Origin: Owenia fusiformis
Lineage: Eukaryota; Annelida; Polychaeta; Sabellida; Oweniidae
Direction: 5' to 3'
Length of the DNA stretch: 64,000 nt
Assembly: GCA_903813345.2 (NCBI GenBank)
Contig: CAIIXF020000007.1
Location: 10,049,730 to 10,113,729 of the forward strand
Below are positions 1 to 14,100 of the stretch, piece by piece. The notes under the pieces were generated by a model. It searched no databases and had not been told where the DNA came from. It saw nothing but the letters and a program-made list of their open reading frames with translations. Numbering within the stretch: position 1 is the first letter of the stretch; every line of letters starts with the position of its first letter. Position numbers and translations under genes: made by a program.

Positions 1-2017
1 TACATAGGCCAGGCTTAATATAACACCTAACCTTTATTAGTAACTTTGGGCTCAGATATAAATATAATGAATAAAATATGTGCCATTTTCATATATTCAG
101 GCAAAACTTGTAGTTCGCCCTAGACTAGGGCATCAAAAGAATGCAATGTAATAAAATGATTCAATGTAACTGTGTAAAAGAGAAAGCAATTTAGAATTCT
201 ATCAATTTTGATTATTCTCGAAATAAGTATTTGATGACAGAGTATGTAATAATGAAGAAAAATCACACTCTTGCGACAACACAAACACAAAATACTTCCT
301 TTATATCAATAATTTTGCCCTTCAGAATTCTAAAAACCTGACGGATGTGATTACCAATTATTTAATTTTATATACCAATGGTTTTGTTAATCAGAAAAAT
401 CATTTCAGCCAACCTAGCAATTATATAAACATCAATCTGGATTTTCTTAAAGGGCATGTTTTTGTTGCGGAATCAATAAAAGATGAAGACTGAAGAGTGA
501 GCGAAAATGTTATCAGAAAAATACAGCTTCAATCAGAGTTATTTTCCTAGTTAGCCATCAGAAATGGAGAAAATGCTATAAAAATAGATATTTATTGATG
601 TTGAAGAGAAGCAATGACAGATTTAGGATCATTATTTATTTTAATGATAACTTTTTGTAAAATGGATTCTAGTATTGCATCAGTGTCAACGATGAAATAG
701 AGCACAATTTAATTCTCTTTTGTAGCTTGTTTATTAACCAGAATAAGTTAGGTTTTATTACCTAATGCCTAATACTTTGAGATATTGTTCAGTAATCCCC
801 TTGACTTATAAACTGAATACAAAGGGAAATACAAGGATTTGTGTTTATATAGGAATGGATATAATACTTGAAAATGACAAGTTCCTGATGTCCAACATCA
901 AGAGATAGATAATTCAGAATATTTCCCAGAGGGCTGATACTTACAGGTAGTTTCAATTTACCTGTAAGTGCAAAATTACCACACATATAAAGACTGTATT
1001 CCTTATGTTAAGGTACAGTAAAACTTGTCTTACCCGAACACTACTGGACTGGCCAAACGTATTCAGATTGGCGGTTGTTCACAATTCAAGGTTTTTAACA
1101 TGGAAGTATATGGGAGGTTAAAAGAAAAATGGAACCACAAAATAGCATTCACTTTGAAAGGTGTTCAGATTAGATGTTCGGATAATTTATCTGAGATAAA
1201 CATGTTTTACTGTTTATGTAAGCATATCATGTAGGTCGTTTTAAGGTTTTGTGCCTGATTGAGAGAAAAAGTAAAAATTCCATTGTGAAAAGTATATTAA
1301 TGTTCACCAGTATAAGTGGGGCATTAATATGGACTTAATGAGACTGGCTGTGAGACCCTTGATAGCTTTGTATCTAAGGCTGTTGTCTACAAGAGAACAT
1401 TCGCATGGCTAGATTATGATTCCCAAGCTGGACCATTGTAATGAAATAGAGCAGACACATTTTATCAAAATAGTTCTTATTCTTGAATAACTAAGGGTAT
1501 CGTCTACTTAGGGGAAATGACCCATGGGAAGGTTCATATGACAGCATGAATAGTATGATTGATAGCCTTGAAGGACAGGTACTGATGAAACGTATATAAA
1601 ATATGAAACGTAATATATTGAGGGGCCCAGGACACTGGATATCTCTGCAATGCTAAATAAATGCAATGTTGATGTGGAAAGACTAGTTTGGAAATCAAGC
1701 TGCCATGTGTTTGACTTTTTCATATCAGCCCAGGACAGAACCAGGATCAGTGCAGGATTTTCTTTGGTGTTTTAATTAACTGAGATAATTTTCAGTACAC
1801 TTCACATAGCTAATAATGAACATTTTTTAATTCAATATTACACAGGAATTGCAGAAAAGAATGATCATATTTAAGACTTTGATCGATTTTATCCATTTGA
1901 GCCGTTCCCAGGTTTCCCATATCAATTTTTCAGTTATACAATAAGACATTGATATTGTGACTAACTAGCTATATAATGTAATGATTACACTAAATCATAT
2001 TGTCTCTTTTATTTCAG
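1..2017. other. Intron (or upstream part) of the neurabin gene
   Basis: No coding exon was recognised. The stretch ends in a pyrimidine-rich splice acceptor (ATTTCAG, 2011-2017) directly before the first recognisable neurabin exon, so at least its 3' part is intron. The only structure seen is a short MITE at 1016-1212. The N-terminal actin-binding region and the RVxF PP1-docking motif expected of the family must lie upstream of the window. Confidence 0.6.
1016..1212. mobile_element. Short MITE with CAGTAAAAC termini
   Basis: The terminal inverted repeats are CAGTAAAACTTGTC on the left and ACATGTTTTACTG on the right. The left end is preceded by TA; the right flank reads TT, so one copy of the target duplication has probably mutated. 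Related copies in this window are at 16262-16438, 46235-46377 and, much longer, 23244-24103. No coding capacity. A Tc1/mariner-type non-autonomous family is inferred from the TA target only. Confidence 0.55.
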
Positions 2018-2150
2018 GTGACCACCACCCATTCTCCAGATGAATATGATAGGCGTAATGAGGACATTGACCCTGTGGCTGCCTCAGCAGAATATGAACT
2101 GGAGAAACGTATTGAACGTATGGATGTCTTCCCCGTTGACCTCAGGAAAG
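2018..2150 (+). CDS. Neurabin exon: PP1-wrapping segment
   Basis: Opens after ATTTCAG and closes at AAAG|gtatgt (phase 0 to 1). It encodes [16 protein letters not shown], then [14 protein letters not shown] and FPVDLRK. In vertebrate neurabins this near-invariant stretch directly follows the RVxF motif and wraps the PP1 surface, so the exon is the most diagnostic part of the gene. Confidence 0.95.
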
Positions 2151-5100
2151 GTATGTCAACTTCAAGTCAGTAATTTCTAATACTAAATGGATCTTAAATT
2201 TGTATGTAGTTCATAAGTTTTAATTGTGCCACACTCTCTGTCCCTACCCCCAAGAAATAAATAAGGACCCTGTTCATTGTGCTTAATATCAATGAGATGA
2301 CATATGTTTTTGGGCATATTTATTGACCATAAATCAACTCTCAAATAATAATGATATTCAAGTGAAGGATGAATATTTTTCTACTGCAATGCAATGGTTT
2401 GCTTGCAATGGAGCTTTACTTGTCATCAGACACAAAGGCCAATTTTGTAAGAATACTTGAGACTAAAATGATAAAAGTTTAAGTATAATGAGTAAAAAAT
2501 CTAAATATTGTGGTCACATCCCACCACTCTTGCTCTCATATTTAGGTGGCGAAGGCCTTGGTCTCAGTATCATAGGGATGGGTGTTGGAGCAGAAGCCGG
2601 ATTGGAGAAACTTGGTATTTTCATCAAGACACTCACACCAGGTGGCGCTGCTGAAAGGGATGGAAGGTATGTTGTCATTAAGCACAAGCTTCCCATTCAA
2701 TCTACAAATCAATTGTTTTACAATTCTAAATTCAATGATATAGTCTGTAAATGTACACATAAATTTCTAATAGTAAGAACTACCTTGGAATTAAATTACA
2801 GTCGGGCATTATCAATGCATACAGACAAGCATTAGAAGTGATCTGTATTTTCTATTTTATGTTAAAATCAAAATAAAAGAGATGCCATAAACTATGAGAC
2901 GAGTTATTATACATGTATTTCCATAATTGTGTCACAGGATCCAGGTGAATGACCAGATAATAGAGGTTGATGGGAAGAGCCTGGTGGGTGTGACACAAGC
3001 CTACGCAGCATCTGTACTTCGTAACACAAGCGGCACAGTCAAGTTCATGATTGGTCGAGACAAGAACCCGGAACAGAGTGAAGTGGCGAGACTCATTAGC
3101 CAATCACTGGCCCAGGATAAACAGAGAGAGACTGTGAAACAACAGAGACAGGAGCAGCTGCGAAAACTACAGGAGCAGGTCAGTTTATGTACCTATGATC
3201 TCCCCGGCATTGAAACAAGTGGGTGCTGACCTATATGAGATTCTCATTTGAAATAGGATAGCACCCACTTGTTTAACAGTTATAAAACTATAGTATTTGT
3301 ATCCACTTGAAAAAAGGCTATTTGGACCAGTGTGAATGCATGTCAAAACAGTTCAAAAGAGAATTTTCTGCCACTCAAAAAAATCCTGAGAGAACCTAGT
3401 AAGAATATATGGTAGAGAGGAGTGTTCTTAAGTTAATTATCCCATCGAACTAAGTTCGGAGGGATATAGGGAACGCCTCCGTCCGTCCGTCCGTCCGTCC
3501 GTACGTACGTACGTACGTCCGTCCGTCCGTCTGTCCGTCCGTCCGTCCGGGCAATAACTCAAATACCGTTGGCCCGATTTTGTTCATATTTTGTACACAT
3601 ATACCCTATGGGGGTAGAAGTTCTGCTCGAAAGCCGTTTTTCAAAATGGCCGCTCATTTCAAAATGGCGGCCATTTTAGTGACGATTTTACAGTAATTTA
3701 GGTGCAATATGTAAAACTGTAATAGCAATATGTTTTAAATGTAAAAAAAATTATAAAGGACATTAATAATGCTACAAATGTAGATATTAAAAAGCACATG
3801 GCAGCCATCTTGAAAAATGGCGGCCTTTACTCGTCATTTTACGATTTTTGCTGTAACTCTAAAAATAGTGGAGCGATTTTGTTCATATTTGGTGTGTGAA
3901 TACTATAAGCATTGCACACTGTCTAAAGACACTTTTGGTAGAAGGCGGCCATTTTGGAAAATGGCCGCCATTTTAACGTATTTTACTCGAAAAGTAGTGG
4001 AGCGATTTTGTTCATATTTGGTATGTGAATACTATAAGCATGGCACACTGTCCTATGACACTTTTGGTAGAAGGCGGCAATTTTGAAAACAATTTTGAAA
4101 AATGGCCGCCAATTTAATGTATTTTACTATAACTCGAAAAGTAGTGGAGCGATTTTGTTCATATTTGGTATGTGAATACTATAAGCATGGCACACTGTCC
4201 TATGACACTTTTGGTAGAAGGCGGCCATATTGAAAACAATTTTGAAAAATGGCCGCCATTTTAACGTATTTTACTAATACTCGAAAAGTAGTGGAGCGAT
4301 TTTGTTCATATTTGGTATGTGAATACTATAAGCATGAAACAGTCGTCTATTTCTAATGACGCTTTTGGTAGAAGGTGGACATTTTGAAAAATAGCCGCCA
4401 TTTTAACGTATTTTACTATAACTCGAAAAGTAGTGGAGCAATTTTGTTCATATTTGATATGTGAATACTTTAAGCATGGCACATTGTCTAATAAAACTTT
4501 GGGGAGTAGTCCGCCATTTTGAAAAATGGCCACCATTTTTACGTGTGTTATTTTACAAGTATGTGTGCGATTTTTCAAAAAATTTTAGAGGTGGCTACTT
4601 AAAAGCATATTATTTCTTCTGATGACAACTTGGCTAGTGAGCAACCATTTTGAAAATGGTGGCCTTTCTGTTGTGTTGTTTTATGATATTTGCGACTCGT
4701 TTGTAAAAATGCCAGCCATATCTGTTCGATGGGATTCGCTACGCTTTGGCGTTGCCGTTGTTCTGGTTAAAACTTTTGTACTTCAAGTGTGATGACAAGA
4801 TGATATTTTGATGGTAATATTTTGAAAAACAATCGAATTGGAAAGCTCTAGTTCTTCATTGTTCTCATGCATGGGGTTCCTTTTTAGGCTGAGCGGGAAA
4901 AGGATGAGTTGGCCGAGTTGTCCAGGAAAAACCAAGAAGCTGTTCGCTTACAAGAAGTACAGGAGGCTGCTATGGCCCAGAATCCTGGGGGTCCCTCTAC
5001 AGAGGAGGTCAGTAGTTGAATATTACCCAGCTTGCATTGAGGCTTTGAGTGATTTCAGATGATAATCTTGTGCATGATTCTTAGACATGATCCTAATGCT

Positions 5101-8100
5101 CAAATAATGAGCTAAATATAAAACATATTATTTGAAAGTAGGAAAGTTTGGGGCAAGATGGGGCATGAGCAGCAGGAACAGATTATTTTTGTCTCCCTGA
5201 TAACATACATTTCTTAAACTATCCTGGCTCATTGTAATAGACTAATGTGTTGGTGCCAGTTTATTTTGAAGATTGCGTTATCAGAGGAGGCAAATAGGAC
5301 ATGTCCATCTTATCTTGCCCATGGACCATCTTGTGCCAGGTTTCCTTAGTATGTAAGTAAGCAAGGCTATAAAATAAGCCTATGCTGTTGGGAAAGGGTT
5401 AATTAAGACTAACTATGCTCAGCTGAAATAAAACTACAGCTCAGTATGTGTTGTTAAAATATGCAAATTGAAATTAAGTTGAATGATCAATACTAATATG
5501 ATAAGAGGCATGAGTTTGGACTAAAATGATTACTGTCTTAGAAGGTTCATTGGCATTTCATAGAATTTTTACATCTATACAAAGGAACAGGTTATATTTA
5601 GCTGATTTTCATATCAAATTCAATTATTTTTCATTCAAAACTCATTTCTATTTACCCAATGAAACTTCATTGAAAGTAATACTATGGTTTGATTTGTACT
5701 ACTAAATACTGTACAATTTTTGTACACTGGTGAGAGCTTTTAGTTAGTGGGTTGAATGCATGCTTTGTGCATTTTAGCCCATCCCTGCCTTACCACCAAA
5801 ACAACAACGCAACGATGCAGCTCCCATGGAGCAAGAAGTACAAGAACAATCGCATGAAACTTTAACTAACAATGCAACTGCTGTTGAACCACCTTCAGAA
5901 ACTGTAAATAGTGAAGAGAGTGTAGAAAATGTGCCTAGGACAGTTCAAGAGACTCTGACTGAAGACATACAGCCCCAGGCTGTATCCCAATCTAGGACTA
6001 TACCTGAGATTCATACTGAACACACTAAGCCTGGTATACAGGCTGAAGTTAGTGAACCCATTAAGGCTAAAGAGGACCTCGAGTTATTACATGATGAACA
6101 GGATGTCAAAAAGAAATATAGGATTTCTAATGAATATGCTGATCTTTCTTCGCCAGAGGAGGGGACAAATAATGCATACATATCCGAGCCTTTTGATCTC
6201 CCAGAAAGCAGTGGTAGTGAGGATGTTAGCCCAGAGATGGATGCACAGGTTTTATTTATTAAACTGAAGGAGGTAGGGGTACTGAGCATGCTGGGTTACA
6301 CCCTGGTGTGCCAGGTTGCAGAACTTCTTTTCGTAAAGGCCGTGTGGATGGTTGGCATGAGAATTGAAAAATAAATGCATCAAAAGTCTTAATTAATATA
6401 TTTCTATTAAGAAGAGAAAGGTTCATTCAATTCACATCACATAATAGAAAAGATGGATTGACAATGGTACCGGTCACTTAATAGCTTCGTTTTGGAGTTT
6501 TTTTTGTCAAAATGCTTCGTAGTGAAGCAGTTATGCCTGCTGCGTTACTTAACTAAACCAAAAAAGTTCCACAATCAACTATTTTGATAATTTAGAATTT
6601 TCAATCCAAAATGATTAAACTCAAGGGTTTCAGGGTTTCATACTTATACTCACTACAGTATATGCTTATTCTTATGACCTCCATTCACATGACCTTTATT
6701 TATTTCTGACAAAACTGATTAGTTTGTATCTATATACAAACACTTATAGGATTTATGCCTGAATCAAAGATATTATTTTAGGTTTTTATTTAGAGATTGA
6801 TTAAATTATAGTGTGATATTTAAGAAATGAATAAGTTTATAAATAAGAGCTATGCCAATATTATTACTAAAATTGTGTGATTATCAAGCATGGGACTGAT
6901 GATCAATGAATGAGAGAACCCATTTACAGAATGAAATCAAACAATGTCCTACATTCATTGACCTTCAGTCTTAAAGGTGAAGCAAACACCCCATTGTATT
7001 TGCTTCACCATGAGGTTAGTCTTGCATCAAGTCTTAATCCCATCTTCTCTATTCCTCCAATTGTCAAGGAGCATAGTAGTATGGGTAATTTCCTCCCTTA
7101 CTCTTTTGGTGAGGGAGTAACATTGATCCCTCCACACACACTCCATCAAATAGTTCAACCTCCAGTGGGATAGAACTTAGAAGAGTGAGAAATACTCCTT
7201 GCCCTACTTTTATCTCCTCCTCTTACCTCCAAATAAGGATTGGAATAGGGGGGGGGGACAGACTTGATTCAAGACTAACATGAGGGTTATGATTAAGTTG
7301 GCTACTAACTGCTTGCATGTGGTGCTTTTGTGGTATACAGGCGCAGTACAAGAATGCTGTCTCAGAGGCAGAATTAGCCAAAGTACGAGCCAAAGTAAGT
7401 GGACTGGCCAGATTTTACAACCTGCCTTAAAGTTATGCGAATTTATGGCCATCAATTAGTTCGTTGAAAATTGAATTTTTTACTTATTCTTATTTTATTC
7501 TGTATTTGAAAAGAAGATTCTATTAACTGTCCCATTTCAAATATTCAGAGTAAAAATTCCAGAGCTAGGTTTATCACTTTTGCTAATTTTATCAAAAATG
7601 CAAGGTATTTCGTCAAAATCCATCCCATGGTGACATTCTGTATTCCCTTTCATAATGCCTGAGCATATAAAATTCAAAGTAACGATAACTGATACATCAT
7701 TAGCTGTTAACGAATGGCCTGAAATGACTAACTAATGCGTTAGTTTTATAACATATCACCCCATGAGTGTAGAACTAATATTGCATGGCATGTTCCCTAT
7801 TAGATGATTCTCCTTGAGAACTCGGAAGCGCAGAAACGCCACTATGAGAAACGTTGCGAGGAAATGGCTAAGAGGCTCCGGGAAACTGACGAAAAACTAA
7901 CTCAGGCACAGAAAGAAATAGCTGGATATCAGGTTTGTCCCGTAAAGAATTCATATATGCATCTTTATGAAAATAGTATGAATGTGTACAATGTATTTAC
8001 AGCCTATTATATCAGAATGCTCTAATAAAATTGTGGGAGATTATACGAAAAATATTTTTTGAGCATTAAATCCTCACATTGAAGCAGGAAACATGAAGAA

Positions 8101-11100
8101 ATAATGAAGTCTAGTTTTTTTGTTTTTTTTTTTATTTCTGAGATTTAGGTTCCACTCGTCCTTTTTTAGATGTCTTATTGTTCAAAGTGAAACCTTGTAT
8201 TAAATATATGTTCAATTTATGTTCATGATATTCAATTTATGTTCATGATGAAGTGTTTTATATTAGAGGTTTAACTTCATTTTTGCCAACCCTGAGATTG
8301 TCTCATTCCTCAAGGATTATACAGAGTCAAATACATGTCATTGTAAATGTATTTTTATTACTCATAAAAAAGAGCATCTTCTAGTTTTTGGAATGTTTTA
8401 TCTAAATTGCTTTTTTGCATGGTCTGGCATGAAAAAAGTCTGCACCAAATACTAATAATGTTTTTTTTGTTTATTATCCCTGCAGAATAGTGTGAGTAAA
8501 GTTGTCAAGTAAACACGCACAATCACTTATAACTTATAAATAATGTCTATGCCTTCAACACTTGTATACATTTTTGTGGAATTCTAAATATACTTAATTA
8601 TTTTTCAAATTTGTGTCCGTTATATTGATAATACAAAAATCACAAATATCTTCTTGTACAAAAATTATTCTTTTAGTTCGTCCTAACAATTAATGTCTGT
8701 AGTCTTTTGAGAAAAAAATTCACAATGTTGCTCTTTCACCAGATACTCTAGTATACGTATTTTGGTTGCTCTACAACCTGTTGATTCTAATTCTGTATTC
8801 ACAAATTCAAGTATTTGATGTTGATTGTTTTGTGCCTATAATATTGTCTTTTTGTGTGTCTGTCTTATGAAATTGTTAGAGATTTTTTTCTATTTGCCAC
8901 ACTGCACACCTTGTTCAAGTTTTCTCATTATTAGTCACATCAAGAATTTTATAAAACTTGTTTATTTGTACTGCACATCAGAAAATAATGTAGATGTCCT
9001 GGAGTATAACACTTATACATTTTCTGTTGACAACCATGATATTTATAAATGTTTGCTATTTGTCAAAATATAATTTCTAAATTTTGCTTTCATTTTGTTC
9101 GTAATAAGTTGCAATATATTCTTTAAATGATTTTACAAAAACCTTTTTTTCTGACATCTGAAGCAATGTTACATCATGGCCCTCATCAATATCTTCATGA
9201 GTTATAAGACTTCGGAAAATTAAATCATTTTCACCACTTGGTCTCAAATCATTAACATGAATCCAGCAATGGTGTGTTCCTGTTTTGTTTGTCCACGCTT
9301 TACACCTTGTGCACAATGCAAATGCAATGTATTATTGGATTTAGGATCTGCTGGAGGGCTCTCAGGGAGAATACATTGAGCTAGAACGCAAACTGAAGTC
9401 AGACTATGGCACTGTGGAGAGGAAGTACACAAAAGCAAAGAAAATAATCAAAGAATACCAGAAACGGTAGGTACTTGTCATATTATAGTGGGGTATTGGG
9501 TATTCAGAACACTTCTCTGCATAAAAATTCAGTTAAACGAGGTTGTATTTAATTCAGCATTTATTTTCAATATTTGTATCATTTAAGAAAATGTTTTGAT
9601 TCTTTTGTTTTGTACCATGTTGTTTAGATTGATATTTACAACTTATCTAACCATTGATATATTTTCATTTTATTCTGTTGCAGGGAGAAAGAACTGAGTG
9701 AAGCAACTTTACAGCAAACAGAGACAGGTCAACAGTATGAGACAGTTGTTGACTCCTTGAAAGATAGGGTGGGTTTATATACAGCCTTTGTGCATATGGT
9801 TCACTGAACATGCAGGCTCCTCATCATGAGAAGTATATTCAAATATAAAGGCTCCATTGCGTACATGTATTATAATGCCTACAGGGGGCTGTTGCCATTT
9901 GGTACCTTATTTCATATAGTCCAACCCTAGTACATGCATGAACATGTATCATCGGTGTTACCACATTGTTTAAATAATAAAGACTATTGCAATTAAAAGC
10001 ACACAACCTATATTCATTGTTTTGCATTTTGAAGCATTGTCATTGAACAACTTAAATTCACCAATCACATGCACTGTTCATGTATTTTTCCACATGTTTT
10101 GTGACATGCATTGCCTATTGAATGACTGAATCCACGAGACACATTCACTAATTATTTATTTGAGTTTTGTCACATACACTGACTCTTGAATTACCTGTAA
10201 ATCTAACCACCATTTGAAATATTGTTGTATTCATGTGTGATTGCAGATCCAACAGCTGGAGAAGGACTTAGCAGAGGCACAGAGGGCAGCTGGCCTGCCT
10301 ATCCTCATCCCCACAGACCAAACCCCCAAGACACTGCCCCACATCAAACCTATCGCTCCAAGTAAGTTGATTTATTTTGACAAACACGTTTTATACTCCA
10401 GTGGCACGCCAAAATGTTACTTATTACATAGCATTGTTACTCATTTCATATTTCAGTTGCCTTGATAATGTGACACTATAATTTCATATTATTGATTTAA
10501 CTCATTGTATTTCAATTGCCTTGGTAATGTGACAGTATTATGTCATAAACTTGATCTATTTCATTGTATTTCAGTTGCCTTGGCATCATCACTACCTCCA
10601 GCAGACATATCAGATGTCTCCTCAGATGATGAGGATGTCTCCACACCAGGTGAGCAACCATAAGCCAGTTTTGATCACAGGTTTTTTAACTGGGGTAGAT
10701 AATCAGTGAATAAAGGATATCCCCTTTGTCATGTAAAGAAAAATTGACAAATCCAGAAACAGATAGAATACATTGTCTCATTATAAATATTGAAATATTG
10801 ACGAAATCATAAACAGAGAGAGAACATTTGTGACCACTTCCCATCGATGGGAGTAAAAAACTGTGTCTCCAAATACAAGCCTTTAATTATCCCATCGAAC
10901 GAAGTTCGGAGGGATATAGGGAACGCCTCCGTCCGTCCGTACGTACGTACGTCCGTCCGTCCGTACGTACGTCCGTCCGTCCGTACGTCCGTCCGTCCGT
11001 CCGTCCGTACGTACGTCCGTCCGTCCGTCCGTCCGGGCAATAACTCAAATACCGTTGGCCCGATTTTGTTCATATTTTGTACACATATACCCTATGGAAG

Positions 11101-14100
11101 TAGAAGTTCTGCTCGAAAGCCGATTTTCAAAATGGCCTCTCATTTCAAAATGGCGGCCATTTTAGTGCCGATTTTACAGTAATTTAGGTGCAATATGTAA
11201 AACTGTAATAGCAATATGTTTTAAACGTAAAAAAATTATAAAGGACATTAATAATGCTACAAATGTAGATATTAAAGAAGCACATGGCAGCCATCTTGAA
11301 AAATGGCGGCCTTTACTCTTCATTTTACGATTTTTGCTGTAACTCAAATAATAGTGGAGCGATTTTGCTCATATTTGGTATGTGAATACTATAAGCATTG
11401 CACACTGTCTAAAGACACTTTTGGTAGAATGGCCGCCATTTTAACGTATTGTACTATAACTCGAAAAGTAGTGGAGCGATTTTGTTCATATTTGGTGTGA
11501 ATACTATAAGCATGGCACAGTGTCCTATGACATATTTGATATGTGAATACTTTAAGGTGGGACCCGGTCCGTCAGCATACCCAGCACGATACTATTGCTT
11601 AATTATTAATGTAGTTTTTCAAACTCAAAGACACCCATCCATACGAATAATTATGATGTAATAATAATACGAATGTATTTAAACATTCATGTACGAAGAA
11701 ATATTTGCATCTTCGGGCATTTATAGTTGGGAGATTTAGCGTATTGCATTTGAAATATTTGAGCGCTAGTAACGTCATGGTTTCTATGACATGGGAAAAC
11801 AATGGCGCTCAAATTTTACGCGCAGCATCATGAAGTATACGGCGATGAATGATTGAATTTTTCTAAGTCAAATTGTTATAATTCTTTCAAAATATAGTAA
11901 AACTAATTAATCTAAAACACACATATGAAGCATGTTCTACATTTACAGCATATGAAAAATATGATGTGATATAAACACTAGTTGAGTCATGATCATTGTG
12001 TACATGGTTACCGACACGTCACATTTAATGTTGCTCAAAATAATATAATGTTTCTCGTCGCACTATTTATATTTGTAAATACGTATTACTCTGTATTTAT
12101 GTTTAATAAATTCAAAAATGACTTTTGTTCGTTTTATTACTTCGTAAAATTGTATATTCTCTTATATGTAAAACGTTTTAGATTATGCTTTTTATTGGCG
12201 CGACTTTCGTCCTAGTTGTTATCACTTTCGCTTGCGTATGGGCTTCGTCTAGTTATATTTTCTTTGCCTTTTTTACATTTTTTCTATATGAATTGTTAAT
12301 TCGTCATGGTAAAATGTTTGATAAGATATATCTTAACATCCGAGAATTTTTAAACCGAGTGCAACTGGCCCAATGGCAACACAATCAATGCCCAATGTCG
12401 GGAAGTGTGCAATAATGAGTGCGAAGGGGCGTGTCCCCAGGCGTGTTATATGTCGCCAGTTGAGTCCCCGGGGTTGAGACAAATGCTGTATAGGTTTACG
12501 GCGACTGATCGTCGCTAATGAAGGCGTTATGAAGGTATGTACTTAGAATAATTATTAAAATGAAAAACATAGGCAAGTTAGGCTACGTCTGTGAGTCCTG
12601 TGACAATAAAGTGCCTACACAACAGGCGGAAAGTGGCTTGAGACTGCAGAAAAGCCGAACAATCAGAATGCCTGATTTATCAGTAAACTTTAGCTTATGT
12701 CCTATAAGTGCATACTCTTTGATTCTCGAGAAACGTCTCCACGCTCGAATTTCACCTAGGGCCCTATCTATCACTAGTGGATCGCTTTAAAAGTGATACC
12801 ATCGAGAAACGTGTTTGGTCAGCTTCACGATGACATTATTCTTTTAGAAATCGACCGAGAATAGAGAAGAAAAAGATCGATATGTGCCATTTCTAAAACG
12901 TCGAGTTTGAAAACCTGAAAGTGGATTCGAACTGCAAGAAACCCGACCAATCAGAACGCAGCATTTCTTAAGTGAAACTTGAAATTCAAGCAATCGGCTT
13001 TACTCTCGGTTTCCTCCGTTTTCTCGCAGTTCATCACCACAAAAATGGCACCACATTGAAGCTATCTTTCCTATCTAAAGCATGGTATTATTTATTTAGA
13101 AATCAGTCAATAAACAGCGGAGCCATAAAAAGATAAATGCAATTTCTTAAACAGCCAGTTTAAACTGAGAATAGTGGATTCAGACTGCAAAAACTTTATG
13201 CAAAGTATCTAGTTCACTCTGGGTTAGTAGGTCGCATATCTAGGTTAGTAGGTTAGTTCTGTCAAGGCCGCTCGTATATCGCTATATAAACAGATCTCGG
13301 TCAGCTCGACTGCATTATTCCGACTGAAAAACTGGTCATGTCTGGCTATGGTAAAGGTGCCTAACATGAAATATTCGCGTATGGCAATCCACCTCATCGT
13401 ATTCGTATCCACTGTACTTTTCTAGAATCAAAATATTTAGGAAAAGTTTTTGAAAAGATGTTCTATCAAATTAGATGAGTTGTTGAAAAATTAGTAGAAG
13501 AATTCATCAATGTAAATTGATGTTAACGCCCATATGGTAATTTTGTTTTGCAAAATATTTCTTATCACCAATATTGAAGGAAATGAATGAAATGCAATAG
13601 CTTACAATATAACGTACTTTAAAACAAGATATTGAGACTACGATTTTTATTTGATTTTTACAAAACTCTGAGGTAAATTGGCATCATCATGGCGTATAAA
13701 AAATGTTGGAGTTAAAAAACTATCAAGCCATTTTTCTGTTTCCCTGTACTCAGAGTCTAGTTATGAACTAGACGAAGCTCTCTTTAGAGAAGCGGTCTGA
13801 ATAGTAAAGTAATATATGGTTTTCCATAGGATCTTTATGTTTTGTACACACTTCAATGTAACTTGTGTACTCATTCAGTGAACTCAACCATCGTACTTGT
13901 TGCCGCAGACATTGGGTACATCCCGATCGCGCTATTTATTTCGCCAGTCAATAATGACGATGGATATGCTTAACTTTTTTATGTACGCGAGTGCCGACTT
14001 CTTGCTGATGAAACGTGAGTTGACAAAACGATATTACACATCAACAAGCGAGAACAACGTACCGACGTTTATTAACTTGTACGTACATCAATAGTACTCG

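Noticed and set aside
3817-4578. Open frames in both directions in the first Helitron-like copy ([12 protein letters not shown]-type repeats)
   Set aside because: Produced by the ~147-bp tandem core lacking stops in some frames; they change frame from unit to unit.
6249-6272. Alternative donor CAG|gtttta at 6249 for the acidic-linker exon
   Set aside because: Similarity to vertebrate neurabin continues through VLFIKLKE into the next exon, so the donor at 6273 (gtaggg) is preferred; both keep phase 0.
10847-11182. Open frames with [13 protein letters not shown]-type repeats at the Helitron-like copies (10.8-11.2 kb, and again at 57.5-57.8 kb)
   Set aside because: They are translations of the CCGT/ACGT microsatellite inside the mobile element. 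No homology or start context supports a protein.
12185-12415. Hydrophobic open frame in the TTAA element
   Set aside because: Composition typical of AT-rich random frames; no transposase or membrane-protein family recognised.
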